Shown here piece by piece: positions 35,667 through 48,478 of a stretch of 64,000 bases of DNA. The stretch covers positions 23,390,347 to 23,454,346 of the forward strand of contig OX344753.2 of NCBI GenBank assembly GCA_947034885.2, read 5' to 3'. Positions within the stretch are counted from its first letter, which is position 1. The number at the start of each line of letters is the position of its first letter. A model generated the notes under the pieces. It ran no database searches, was not told the DNA's origin, and saw only the letters and a list, made by a program, of their open reading frames with translations. This DNA comes from Thuidium tamariscinum. Taxonomy: Eukaryota > Streptophyta > Bryopsida > Hypnales > Thuidiaceae. A program made the translations under genes and the position numbers.

Positions 35667-36509
35667 GTGGGAATGAAGCGTCCACAGGGAGCCAAGACTT
35701 TTTCCCAATTATTGCCGTTCAAGATACACACACATGCCAATTTCAAGAACAAATATACTTGGCAAGTAGCACCGGAGGCAATTGTAGGTATGCCGCATGG
35801 TTTAGATACATGGAATTCTGCAGCAGTTATAGGTGTGTCAAATGAGCAGTTTCTTGGGAAGTGGGAGAATCTCTTTGGTAGAGTGAGTGACTGATTGGAT
35901 GTGCTGCTGTGGGAGGCATTGTTGTGGATTCGAAAGGATTACAACCATGAGCAAGCACCATTGAGTAAGGCAATTGAAGCCTTGATCTCGGATAAAGCGA
36001 ATCTGCGGTTGGACTTTGGTGAAGTACCTCCTCGAGTGGCAGAGAATGTAAATTGGTGCCCATGCGAGTGTAGATACAAATGGCAAATTGATGGCCAATT
36101 GGACACCGTATGGTACAATTGGCCCATCATTCCAGGATGGTGGAATACTTTTGCCGCTTGTGTCATTTCGTATATGGACTTCTAGAGGGAGCACAAGAGA
36201 CACCGAGATCCAGTATGCTTTCGGGCAGCCATCTTCTGTAAAGCCTTGGTGGAGTGGTGCCAATTTTTCAAAATGATGATATATCTCCGATTGGGTGCCC
36301 GAATGTTGCATGATGGAGAAATCTACGCAAAACTGAACTACAATTGCTGCAGGAGAATGCGCCTATTGGAATTGATGTTTTTGATGCAGTTTTTGCAAGG
36401 GGCACATCACAACTTCATTATTGATAAGGGTGACAATCGGAAGGGAGCCATGGAGTCATTTCTGAATAGGGACAAGGAAGGGACACTGAAGCGGGAGCGT
36501 TATAATTGA
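35667..36509 (+). pseudogene. unidentified long frame with in-frame stops
   Basis: One frame from 35667 (ATG) is open but for stops at 35892-35894 (TGA), 36183-36185 (TAG) and 36507-36509 (TGA), then carries on to about 36690. The composition is protein-like: Trp-rich (WENLFGRVSD, NWCPCECRYKWQIDGQ, NWPIIPGWWNTF) and a Lys/Arg-rich end (NRDKEGTLKRERYN). I do not recognise the family. Its position next to retroelement debris suggests an element-borne gene in decay; a decayed host gene is possible. Confidence 0.45.
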
Positions 36510-36847
36510 CAGGCTCTATCAGAAGAATGTAAGAAGGCCAATGAAGAGGCAAGAACGCAAGGAGCCACGCGTCCCATGTACCAGATGCCCTTGCAATGGA
36601 CACCTGGGTTCTCGCTCCTCCTGATTCTATACGGCGTCTCTTCAAAGAGTAGAAGACTTGCATCCCTAATAGGGACCAGCACGAAGAATAGCTAAACCGC
36701 AAACACTTAGGGTTCGGGCTTTCCTCACCGATTGGTTATTAGAATTGTGAGGCAGAAGAGGTTGGGGCTATGTCATCCAATTGGTAATGTGTAAGATTGG
36801 ACCATTAATTAGGTTCTGAGTTAGTACTCACCAACATAATAGTAGAG

Positions 36848-37594
36848 GTCCGGTGAGGCTTATATGGAGTATTTACCAATAGGATTTGGAATCAGAGGGT
36901 CGAGTTTTGTCAGTTGGGCCAGCCAATTGGAGATGAATTTTTTGTTGACCCTGTTAGAGTCTTGGTGTTTACAAAGGCTAGTGTTTTGTGCGCTTGTTGA
37001 GTGGAGATTGGAGTAAGGGTACAGTTTTTGTTTGGTAGAGGCAGGTTTTGGGAATTGCGGATGCTGGGTTTGCACAATTGTAGACATGAATTCCAATTGG
37101 TTGAAATTTTAATAAATTTGTTGAAGTTGAAATTGCAATGAATTTGTCTTACTGACTTGGCCTTTACCCTGAAGATATTATGGCGATTGGAACATTGGCC
37201 TAGTGGTACAATAACATACTAATGTCTTCATAGGACTTGTGAGGATAAACTCGCTCATTCATCTGATTTGTTCTTGACTTGTGAGAGGTGTGTCGCACAC
37301 TTGATATGAATCATGAATCATGTTCCATTCATGTTTTCTCAATTCATCTTTTGTAGTACTCACTATTGTAAAATGATGGCACACAATGGTGGTTGGTTCT
37401 GTAGGGTTTGGAGTCGTTTGGCCTTCAAATAATTGGGCCAGATGAAATATTTTCAGCTAGCTTACTGTATTCACCTATAGAGTAGTAGAGTGGAGTAATC
37501 TGGTGAGGCTTATACGGAGTTGTTGCCAATAGGGTATGGGAGCAGACATTGCCAATAGAGTTTTGTCAGTTAAGCCAACCGTTTGGAGATGAAC
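36848..37594 (+). repeat. pair of ~95-bp direct repeats 650 bp apart
   Basis: The block ggtgaggcttatatggagt ... gttttgtcagttgggccagcc ... ttggagatgaa at 36851-36939 recurs, diverged, at 37503-37593 (ggtgaggcttatacggagt ... gttttgtcagttaagccaacc). The flanks also contain many ccaattgg/cgattggt words. Confidence 0.8.
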
Positions 37595-40500
37595 CCCCTT
37601 TCATGTGGCATGTATGCTGCAACTTTTCCAATTGGTAGTGTAGTCATCTTCAAGTGAAGCTGTAGCAATAGTTCCTTTGCGTCCGGAGACACATAGTTGT
37701 GTTGATGTGCTATTGTAATCAACAATAAAAAAAAGGTTTGCAATTGCATGTGAAATTGAAGTGGATTTATTGCCAAATTCCATTTTGGAACATCCGTAGG
37801 CCTCTGTATGTGTTGTGATGCCGAGCTAATTGTGTAGATGACCGATTGGTAAGAAGTACTACCTACAAGGAATAAATTTTGTGTGAAGTGACTGAGTGGA
37901 TTGGTACTTCTGAGTTTTAACATTCTAAAATCCCCATATGAATGGCTAAGCATCATAAAATCCCCCATTTGACATTTGAAATCTCAAATAGAGTAAGTTT
38001 TGAAGCCGCCGATCGTCATAGTTCTTGCAATTGAATTCCCGACGACTTTGTTCGCCTGCAATATAAAGCAATGGGACGTAAACAAATCGGACATTGGCCT
38101 TTTTCTGGTTCGGAATTAGATTCGGACCACACCTATAATTTTGGGTACGTACTGCCCAAAAATCCCTTTCTGATTCATGGGCAGTACAACGTCACGCTCC
38201 AGGAAGTCCTTCCAATTTGAAGCACGTCGACGAAAACCATCTTTCGCGTCAAAACCACGATTGGAAGGTGCTAGACGTTTGCGTCGCTGTCCAATCGGTT
38301 TTCATCCATATCCCATAGGTTTTCGTCGCAGAGCCATAGGTTTCCGTTGACGAACTATACGTTGAAGACGACCTGTACCAGGACGAACTCGACGTCCAAG
38401 GAGGAGGTTGGGGTGCATTTAGTATTCCATATCCCTGGACCTCTCAAGTGCCCTACTAAACCTCTCTGGCGCTTCAGACTGCCCATAAGTTACTCTTACT
38501 TTCAAGTTTCAAGTAGCCGTCCATTATGCCTTTCTATGTTTTCTTCCACCAGACACAAGTGGCTGGTGCGCTTGTATTTTACGTCGTATCTCTTCGCAAT
38601 GAAACCCGTTATCATTTGTTTCAAAAAGAAGGAGAAAAAAGTAGCCGTCGTGTATGTTACATCAGATAATTCTAAAGAATCCCTGGCAATAGGGAATAGC
38701 TGGGGCCTAGCCCACGTGAAATGCTCATTACGTCTCACATAACGTCTCGCATCCAGGGACTTGGCCTACTTGAGCCACTGAAACAAGAATAAAATATGAA
38801 TAAATCATCCCTGACAAGTAGCAACCACTCAACCCAGTCAATTGGTCACCGAAAGCTTCATCCTACCACACATCCCAAGATGTTTTGTACGGTTCCTCAA
38901 ACTCCTAAAGATGGCTTGTCAGAAGAACCAATTTGCCAGTCTGAAGCGGAGCTCAAATCCTCAACTTCAACAAGGTGGCGACCATGGCTTCCTCTGCTCT
39001 GACTATAATCTGGGTAATTTCGACGCTCTTCTAACTTCCTTCGACTTCGTACTGAGCCTGTCCAATCCTTCTACAATACAATCTGTTTGATCAATTGCCA
39101 AACTGAGCTCAAAATTCATAAGCATCCTCAGTCGGTAAATGTATGCAAGTTTGTTGGGAAAATGATGCTGTAATGAAGGTGCACTTGCACGATTCTTCGG
39201 AAAATAATGTCTTAGTTAACGCACACTTGGCTTTGCTGACGAGGGAGTTCGTATTTGCATGATCTCATTTGTGTCGGTACTAAATTCCGATTGAAATGCC
39301 TGGATGGAGACTCGAACCATTCTGTAGTTCTCATTTGTATCGGTTTCAGGCTTTAGAGTGATGTGGGTAGCGGAGCCTCTCGTCACTTCTCTACTGATGC
39401 TACAACTCTGTTCAACTGTGGCTACTTCGATTTTGTGTGCATCTGCGAAATGCTTCATTGTCTGTATTGGAGACTGAATTTTTGGGGATTCATGGCAACA
39501 GCCACCCTGTTTGAATTTAATTTCTTATTTTCAAACCGCGAGTGTTGAAGATTTGCATCGTGGGTTGGACCCCAAATTCGATCTTGGTGGTAGTGGGTAC
39601 CGGTGGGGGTTTGACCACTGGCACACAGGTACCTCAGCAAACATTGCATTATGTCCTCCTCAGAAATTTCATTTGAAAGCCACGGTAGTGTGTCAGCAAG
39701 TGCGCACAGAACCATTTCGTAGCAGTTGTGAGAACTGTCTCACCCTGAGTTCCTACCGTAAACGAAAGTTTGGTTGTATTTTGAAACTAGATTACGTACG
39801 CCTGGAGACTCTTCTGTCCATTTAACATTTTCCAGTAGTTGTGGCATTCCACCTTGGCTTCTCCATAACTGTAGCTGTCACCCCAGAAGAACTCCAAAGT
39901 TTGACTTCTGGTGTGGAGAGAAGGCTTAGTGCTGTGCGATTCTTGTCCAGATTCTTGCAGCGTTTGGTCCTCCAGATTGTGCACGAAAAGAATCTCGTAA
40001 ATCCTTGTCTACGGTGTTGCCTTTCACGAATCAGGTAAAGTAGTGGTGTCTGGTTCGTAATTTCAGAATTACACTCCCAACCTATGTCCGGCTCCATATG
40101 GACTTTGAGGGAAATTGTAAAGGAAGATAATCATTCGTCGTTCACTGAGCATGTGTATGATTGTGTAGATAGAATGCAGCGTGAAGAGTATGAGAGCTGT
40201 TCAGCACTCTCTTCACTCTTGCAGCTTAAGTTTCGGGATTTATGAACTCAAGTTGTGCACACAAAAGAACCTAGATTTCTTTGCTAAAGGTCTTGAGGAC
40301 ATCTATTCCACTATGTTGGGAGTCACGTGACAACGGAGGGGTGTCGAAGCTGGTTTGTAATTATAGAGTTACATTCCAAAAAGTTGTCAACAGCTAGTAG
40401 TTTGGGGAAGATCTTCTCCTCGATTTGCTACAAACCTGTAAAATAGAGTCCTAAGATCTGATGCACAGGAAGATTATCTGTAGTTTCCCGTAAGAGGATA

Positions 40501-40818
40501 TTCAAGAATTTCCAAATGATATTGCACTGGGAGCAGGGGAACCCAAGAGTCGGAGATGCATAATCTCCCTCAATTTCGATAAACAGGCTGAATTAGCGAT
40601 AGACTTCGCCACTTGGCAGGACGCGCATCCTGAAACTTAGAAAACAATACCAGTCGGACTTTCTAAAAGCTGTGAGTACGTGAATGTCGTTATTATTAAA
40701 TTTGCGCAGGAAATTGGCGTATTCCACGACTTGAGCCCTTTCAGACCGCGCGGCTTGAAACGCAAACCCTCGTTTATAGAGCTTTGTGTTACAATTTCTG
40801 GGCACTGGACCACGCCAG
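37595..40818. other. intergenic; promoter region of the P450 at the right
   Basis: Several short open stretches on both strands around 38350-40100, of moderate GC, show no recognisable protein features and no consistent exon chain. The last few hundred bases must hold the promoter and leader of the P450; tttatag at 40773-40779 is the only TATA-like word close to its ATG. Confidence 0.4.
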
Positions 40819-43800
40819 ATGAACGACATTGACGATTTGAACGACATTGACTCTCCTGTGAATGAATCTGTGCAGGGTGTGGCAGTGGCGGTGCTGGTGA
40901 TCTACGGAAGCATACTGCTATGGAGACGGCAATGGAGCAAGTATTTGAACTTGCCGCCAGGTCCTCGAGCGCTGCCCATCGTGGGGTCGCTGCATTTGCT
41001 GGGCACTCATCCGCACCGCAGCTTGGCGGAGTTGGCTTCGCAGTACGGTCCCGTCATGTCCGTGTGGCTGGGGCAGCGGCTCTGCATCGTGGCGAGCACG
41101 CCAGAGGCGGCCAAAGAGTTTCTCAAGGTCCAGGATGCCAACTTCTGCTCCCGACCCACCACCCACGCTGCCGAAATCATTCTTCCTGGAGGTGTGCATT
41201 CCCTTTCCCAGACACCTCAATTTGTATAACGAAATCAGGAATTGCGAAAACGAGGTGTAAAGCGAAACCAGAAGTTTGCGAAATCGTTGAATGATTCATA
41301 ATTCCTGATTAGAACAGAAGAGAGCCTGGAATCGGAGGTCGAAACCCTAATTCCTGGTATGAAAGGAAGAACCTGGCATCGAATGTCGATGTCCTATTTC
41401 GTCAACGAAGTCGATCCCGAAAATGTAACAGGGAATTGCTGGCGGTGCTTCCCAGTTAAGATTGAGAGTCCCTTGATGCAGAACTTGAGGGCAAACTCTC
41501 AGGTTTTGTAAATTTTTGCAGTTATCAATGTTGGTAACTCAGCCTATGACAAGCACAACTCTAGACAAGGGTGATGCAGTCCCGCTTTTTTATGTGTGGT
41601 ACATTTTATAAGACACATGTACACCACACAAAAATTTGGGAATACAATAGGCATGTCTAGAATTGTGCCTATCTTATAGTAGAAGTACCCATAACCGATC
41701 AAATAAGCACATTTGGATATAATATAGGGTAGTGCAAGGCAAAACAAATATATTTAGAGATGCATTGACAAAAACAATGGGGATTGCAAAAAATTTGGTA
41801 ACTTTATCTCTTGAATTGAAATTACTATGAATCTTGGAAGGCAAAAGTTGGGCTTGACCTAAAACAAACATCTAAAGTCATCCAATTTCAATCATTGAAG
41901 AATAATTTCCCACTAATTACTTCCTACAGTAATGCTCACTTATGTGTCATTAATTTATTGGCCCAAACCTTGGAAAAGTACAAAGACACACATTTGAAGG
42001 AGAAAACAGAAATGCATTCCAATATTAGTCTTCTTTGGAATAGGGTACCCTATTTGTTGTTAATGGAGGGGGTGTCAATAATAGGTACCTCTACTAGATA
42101 GATTGAGTTACTTTAGTCAGTTTATTGTGAATTTTGTTAAAATGGTAGTATTCCAATTGCCATTTTTTAGATTGCATGGTCTTGATTGGGAACTAACATC
42201 TAGGACATATATTGATTCCCAAAATCTATGACACATTTAGATTTTAAATAATATAGTTTGAATTGTAAAAAGTGTCAAACTAATGGAATACTGCCATTTT
42301 AACAAAATTCACCATGTTTCTTTCATTTCATGGAATTTCACTTAAATGAATAATTTTTTTGAATTGTGGATCAATAAATTAGCCTTATCAAATTATAAAT
42401 CAACTATTTGGAAAAGTGAATTAGGTCATTTGTAAGTAGTTGTCAGAATTCTTCCCGTATCTAGCTTTAGAATATACTACAAAGTGTAGAATTTTTTACT
42501 TGGTTTGGTTGATGTACATCTTCAGGAGTATCAATATGACAAACTTGGTGGAATTCCTTGGCTTTGGTAATTGTCATGGTGTGACTTGAAGTATAAATTA
42601 AGATATATTGATTATGATAATTAGACTTATCTTACATTTAGTACTATTTAACCAATTACCTAACTCACTTTAATTTTCATTTAGGCAACAAATAGTGTTT
42701 AGATTGATGTTTGGTTCTAATGATATAAGTTGGGTATTTTTCAATTTTAGTATACCATAAGTCATTATGATCACTGCTATGAAATAGAATAGTTGATAAG
42801 TAGCATTCATGTTGACATTGGAGTTAGAATTTGTAATTTGTGTTTTAATTATAAAATATCATTATTAGTATAAGATTTCTTCTAAAGCTTTTGGGTAATT
42901 GAATTGCACAATATTTTGGCGTACAAAATCTTATCAACTTAACAAAGTTGACAATCGTTACTAATTCAATTCACTCTGAACATTTCAGATATGGTACTTC
43001 ATGACATTACAACGCCAATGCGACATTTGCGGAAAATCCTTGTCTCAGAGCTCATGTCCACAAAGCAATTAGAATCCTCTCAAAATATAAGAACAGAAGA
43101 AATGGCATTCACACTCCACAAAATAGCCAACGAGAATGGCCCTTGTCGTGTGAATGCACATGTGGAATATGTGACTACAAATGTCTTGTCTCGTATGATC
43201 TTCAACAAACGATTTTTGAGTGTAGAAGAACAAGACGATGGTACTAAAATGGTTCAGGTAGTGACTCCTATTTTGTTTATTTTAAATTTGGTTGGGTTTT
43301 TAAAATGGTAAGATTGTTGTTATTTTGACCTTGCCCTCAATCTCCTCCTTGAAATCAATGTTTGTTCAATGGTAGTCTATAGAAACTTGGGAAGTGTCCT
43401 TAATCACAATATTAACTCTCATAGATTGCCAATTTCGTTAAAATGGTGGTATTCCAAATGCCATTTTTCAAATTGCGCAATCTGAATTGAAAATTGGTAT
43501 CTAAGATTGGTATAGATTTTCAGACATCTATGGCATATATAGATTTTTTAAATCTATGACAAGTTTAGATTTCAGACCGCGTGGTTTGAAACATCTTAGA
43601 TAGGTATAGATTTCATACATCTACAACTCTTATAGATTTCAAAAATCTATGACAGATGCAGATTTGAGAACGTGCAGTCTGAACTGTCAAAAGTGTCAAA
43701 TTAATGGAATACTGCCATTTTAACGAAATTCGCCATATAGCCATTGATAGTAGAACGTTGAAGATTGTTTAATAGTTCGGTAGGAATATAATTATCTTTC

Positions 43801-45658
43801 TTTTGGATCATTTTGATGTCTCTTGGATGCAAATTCTATTCTATGAGCTAAATGTTCTAAGAGTTTTGATTATTGGAATGAACCAAGGATTTTCTATATT
43901 TGTCATTTGGCTAATATTTATACAATTGTTTGGATATGGATTTAGGAATTTGTAGAGATTGTAAAAGACCAAGATAAATATTTGAGTGCTATTTTCATTG
44001 GAGACTTCTTCAATGTCCCAAAGTGGTTTGACCCTCAAGGCTTGAACAAGCACTTCTGGAAGCTTCGAGCTAACATGGACAAGTTCTACAAGAAGATATT
44101 GGATGAGTACAAGGATGATCAAAGGAAGAAGCCCTCTAAAAAACAAAAAAAAACACTCCTTGACATTTTTTTGGAGCAATTGGACTTCCCAGAGAGCGAA
44201 GTTACTGAGCAAAACATCAAATCGGTCATTAACGTAAGTAATTCCAAAAGTTTAAACTTGAAACTTTATATCTTGAGCTCTAAACCTAGACTTATTAATA
44301 AAGGCTGTTGAAATAATTACTATTTTAGATAGAGCTTATGGTCAAGCTTTGACACATGGATATTTAGGTCAAACTTTGAATATTCTTAACTTTCTCTCAT
44401 GATATTTTATTTCAAAGTTGATACATTTTTTATTATTTGCAATGAAAACATGTTTCAATTGTTGATAAGAGAATCAACATTTAAATTATTTTGAATATTG
44501 TAGCTACTAATACTTTCAATTGTTCAAACATTCACATTTTTATATAAGTCCTTCAAAAGTGAAAATTGTCAATCATGAAGTAAAATAATAAATGTGAAAT
44601 TTATAAAAATGGATCAGTATGATTTGTAATGACCAATTTATTTTCATCTTTCAGACAATGGAGGTTCATTTAAGTCTTATTTGTAATTATGGAAGATGTT
44701 AGACTTTCAAAGATTGATATCCAATAGTTTGGCTCCTTCTTTTAGATCCTTTCATTCTAATGTTGAATGCATATTGCCTTCTTAAACTTATTTAAAAAAA
44801 CCATTGTTGTATGAAATGATAAGAATTAATGTAATGATTGAGTTACTATATCCAAATCCTAATTCCTAAACTTACAGTTTTGAATTCATGTAGATAATTA
44901 GCAAGATGTTGTGACATAATCCCTATGCCCACAATTGCTTGAAAACATATGCTCTTTAATAACAGAATTGCTTGAAGTCATATACATGAGTGAGATGATT
45001 GAATTTGTACGTTGAATTCTTTCATTGCCAGAATTTGTTGGCAGCAGGGGTGGAGACAACAACATTTACAATTGAATGGGCCATAGCAGAGGTTCTTCAC
45101 AATCCAACAATATCAACAAAGTTGATCTCAGAGCTTGACTGCGTAGTTGGCTTGAACCGCACGGTGCAAGAATCTGACCTCCCTCACCTCAAGTACCTCC
45201 ATGCCATTATCAAAGAGACACTCCGCTTACATCCTCCTGTTGCAATACTCATTCCACACCAAAGCAAGTCTGCAACCCAAGCTTTTGGCTATGACATCCC
45301 TGCACAAACACGGTTATTTGTGAATGCGTGGGCCATAGGACACAATAGTAGCAATTGGAAAAAGCCTTTGGAGTTTAATCCAGATAGGTTTCTTGAAGGA
45401 GGGGAGAACGAGGCAACGCAATTTTTGGGTCAACATTTTGAATTATTGCCATTTGGGTCCGGAAGGCGGCTATGTCCTGGGATGGGTTTGGCATCTGTAT
45501 CAATGCACTTTCAAGTGGCAAGCTTGTTGCATGCATTTGAGTGGGAGACAAAGGAGTTGAAATTGGAGGAGGCAAGGCCAGGAGTGACAGTGGCAATGCA
45601 ACATCCATTGGTTGCAACTGCAAAAGTGAGGTTACCATTACATTTGTACAAAAGGTAG
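40819..45658 (+). CDS. cytochrome P450, CYP71 clan (A-type)
   Basis: Four exons, 40819-41191, 42989-43257, 43946-44233 and 45032-45658, join in frame with GT-AG borders to 518 aa, a normal length. It is an ER-anchored haem monooxygenase that would need a P450 reductase partner; the substrate is unknown. Visible features: N-terminal membrane anchor (about residues 15-35), hinge NLPPGPRALPIVG, I-helix AAGVETT (314-320) with the oxygen-activating Thr, K-helix ETLR (372-375), FNPDRF (425-430), and the haem loop FGSGRRLCPG with Cys458. The C-helix segment reads MRHLRK where most plant P450s have WRxLRK, so the Trp that contacts a haem propionate is replaced by Met. Three introns are more than most CYP71-clan genes have; introns 1 and 2 both contain the same MITE family. 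The ATG at 40819 is the first in frame. Probably functional; the family is not resolved. Confidence 0.9.
42127..42312. mobile_element. MITE in P450 intron 1 (GTTAAAATGG family)
   Basis: The left end gtgaattttgttaaaatgg tagtattcca and right end tggaatactg ccattttaacaaaattcac are inverse to each other. The interior shares aaaagtgtcaaactaatgg with the copy in intron 2. No clear target duplication was found, so the boundaries may be off by a few bases. Confidence 0.75.
43426..43735. mobile_element. MITE in P450 intron 2 (same family)
   Basis: Left end ccaatttcgttaaaatgg, right end ccattttaacgaaattcgcca, same inner word aaaagtgtcaaattaatgg as the intron 1 copy. It carries an internal expansion of diverged agatttcaaaaatctatgac-type repeats (43500-43660), making it 310 bp against 186 bp. 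A further left end of the family (gtttcattaaaatggcaatattc) occurs at 51133. Confidence 0.75.
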
Positions 45659-46365
45659 ATGTATTGATATGGAAGATTTATGAGCTTTTAGCACCCTAGA
45701 CTTATACAATATCTTTACATTATATATGCAATCTTCTTTTTGAAAGATATCATGTGTAGCTAATATGGAGTTGTTATAACAATATAGGAAATAATAGAGT
45801 CAGTGGTGAAAGTGTGATATTCTTAATTAGTTGGAAAGCCAACTTTTGGAAAAATATCATTTGTAGATAAAACTTTCAAACACTAATAGAAAGCCCTATT
45901 TTTTAGACAAGGGCGTGAATATGCGTTATATTGAATGAAACATCACACACGTCTATTATGCATGTCTAGAGAAATCCGTCAAGTTCGACAAGCTAAAAAC
46001 ATAAGAAATTCTAGAAAAACATGCCTTGTTTTTAGAGCAACATCATAGAAAACATGGACAAAGAAGTTGTCAAAAGTGTGCCATTTGGCAACCACGTAAG
46101 TGCCACGCAAGCAAATAGTGCCACATGGGATTTTTGTTCACCTCACAAAAATTTTAATATTGTTTTTAGCAATGTCAACTGAGACGTTTAGAAAAATTTC
46201 AGCTTTGTTTTCAGTAACATCAACTTAGACACCTAGAAATTTTCTAAAACATCAATTGGTGCATCCTACGGAGTAGGCAAGATTAGTGCAAATTAATTAA
46301 ATAATAATGATAATTTTACATTACTAGTCAATTAATTTATTATGATTTAGTTCATTATTAATTAA

Positions 46366-46500
46366 TTAATCATTCAATTAATTAATAATTATTTAGTTCA
46401 TTATTAATTAATAATTATTTAGTTCATTATTAATTAATAATTATTTAGTTCATTATTAAATTATTCATTTCATTATTAATTATTTAGTTCGCTATTAGTT
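46366..46500. repeat. 26-bp AT-rich tandem repeat
   Basis: The unit attatttagttcattattaa... has its atttagtt word at 46391, 46417 and 46443, exactly 26 bp apart, with degenerate copies on both sides. The array is made almost entirely of attaat words. Confidence 0.85.
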
Positions 46501-47799
46501 AATTAATTAATCATTCAATTTATTATTGATTAATTAATTATTAACTAATTAGTTTATTATTTACTTGTAAGAATGAAGATGAAAGAGGTCATATTTATAT
46601 CTATGGTCCGCCCTTGTGGAGACAAAAGATATGGGATAACTGGAATGAACTCAATAAAGAAACTTAACCATTGTAAATCTTAGATGTTCTTATAGATATT
46701 GTTTCAAATGTTGTTTTAGATGTTGTATTTAACATATGGATGTTTTTTCAAACAATCTACTTTGAATACTAACAATTCTTATTTAACCCTTTAAAGACCA
46801 ACTGAAGTTGTGTTGTTTTAGCAACATAGTGATTTTAGATAGCTCACTATAAATAGATTTTTTTTCTTTGAAATTTTCAGGCTATATGAAAACAAGGTTT
46901 TTTTTTAATGCCTAGCACTTTTCAAAAACTTTGACTACATGGTTCAAAAATTCTTATATGATATGAAACTTTTTTTTAATCAAACAATTTGGGCAAATAA
47001 ACAAAAATCACTTTTTTCATAAACGAAAATTTGGAATTGTTTTTTCAAATTTATACACGAGAGGAAATCTTTGAATCATTCTATTTTGATCAATGAGATG
47101 GAAGTTATGAGTTTTAGTTTTGGGTAGTTATAGATTTTCTACTTTAAAATAAACTTTGAACTTCTTCATTTAACTCAAGTTTTTAATTTATCTTGAAAAA
47201 AAATTATTTCTTAGATTTAGATTGTTTATTAAAACAATAAAACCACTGGAATTGATTTTTTTAAATTCCATAACTAAATTCTTAACACAATGTATTATTT
47301 TGAATTGTTCTCTATTTCTTTTTATTTACTATTTTTTCCTATATGTTGTACAATTCCAAATGATCTTGAAATTTTCAAGCATGTAGATAGCTCGCCTTTA
47401 AAAATGAATCCAAAAAAGCACCAACAACATGGAGAATTTTTCTTACAAATGTGACCTTGGAAAGCGTAGCTTCCTTATTTTTTGGAGGGTCAAAAAAGAA
47501 TTTTTATCAATTCAAATGCTAATATCTTGCAATCTAAATAGTGGAATATTTTGAATTTTTTTCCCCACATCTTCTCAAATCAACACACAACAAGATTGTA
47601 TGGTTACATATTTCTAAAAATATTTCTTTCCTAAAATTTGGTATTTGTACTAAAAATGGCTAACTTTAGAGAGATTTTGGCAAAAACATAGTCAAGAAAT
47701 TTCAGGGGTTCATATATCCCATATGAGTTATTACACAATGGGGTCCCAATGAAAATGGGGTTTGGGGATCCACAGTGATAATTTCAGCTCTATCAACTT

Positions 47800-48260
47800 T
47801 GATAGCCTTTTAGAGATCCGAGACCTCAAAAATTGATATTTTCCTATGAATTTTTTAACAACATCATTTGTAAGTGAATAACATGCATGTCAAATTTCAA
47901 TGCCAAATGATTTACAAAAAAAAATATTCAAAATCTACCAACATGTGTAGTAGTGAAAAACATTTTACTACTTCCAACTTTGATACCCTCCCAAGGATTG
48001 AGTTTTTCTTTTAGCCATGAAATTTTTGGCATGAAATAAAATCTATGTTTTTAATATGTGTGAAAAATTTCAAGGTCAAGAGATTAATTTTGAAAAAGAT
48101 CTTTGAAATCTTCCAACACGCATAGTTTTGAGAAAATTTTAACAATTGCCAACTTTGACACCCTCCCAACTCCCAAGGGCTAAAAAATGGGTTCCTTACC
48201 ATTAATTTTTATTTTGTTAATAGTTCTATGCTAGTTCTATGTTAATAATACGTATTCTAA
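47800..48260. repeat. ~175-bp tandem repeat, same unit as at 21.5-22.1 kb
   Basis: Marker copies ccaacatgtgtag (47938) and ccaacacgcatag (48113) are 175 bp apart, each followed by aactttgayaccctccca. The unit matches the array at 21480-22060, here inside the large CACTA-type element. Confidence 0.82.
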
Positions 48261-48478
48261 ATTTCAAGTCCAAAAGATTAATTTACATCTACAATCTTAA
48301 GAACCTTATGATGAAACATTAAAATCTTTCAATCCATAGGTTGTACTATTGTGTTTTCTTCTCCTAAGTAATATCTAACATCTCATTGCTTAGTTTGTAT
48401 GGATACATAAATAAAATATTTAATGTAGCCTATTATAAAGTGAAGTTGTTGTACACTTAAGAAGCAATACCTAGAAGC

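Noticed and set aside
39216..40097. Minus-strand gene between 39.2 and 40.1 kb
   Set aside because: Several short open frames overlap but share no frame or splice pattern, and no family features were seen.
40786..40818. Extended N-terminus of the P450 from 40786
   Set aside because: The codon at 40786 is GTG; the first ATG in frame is at 40819 and gives a normal membrane anchor.
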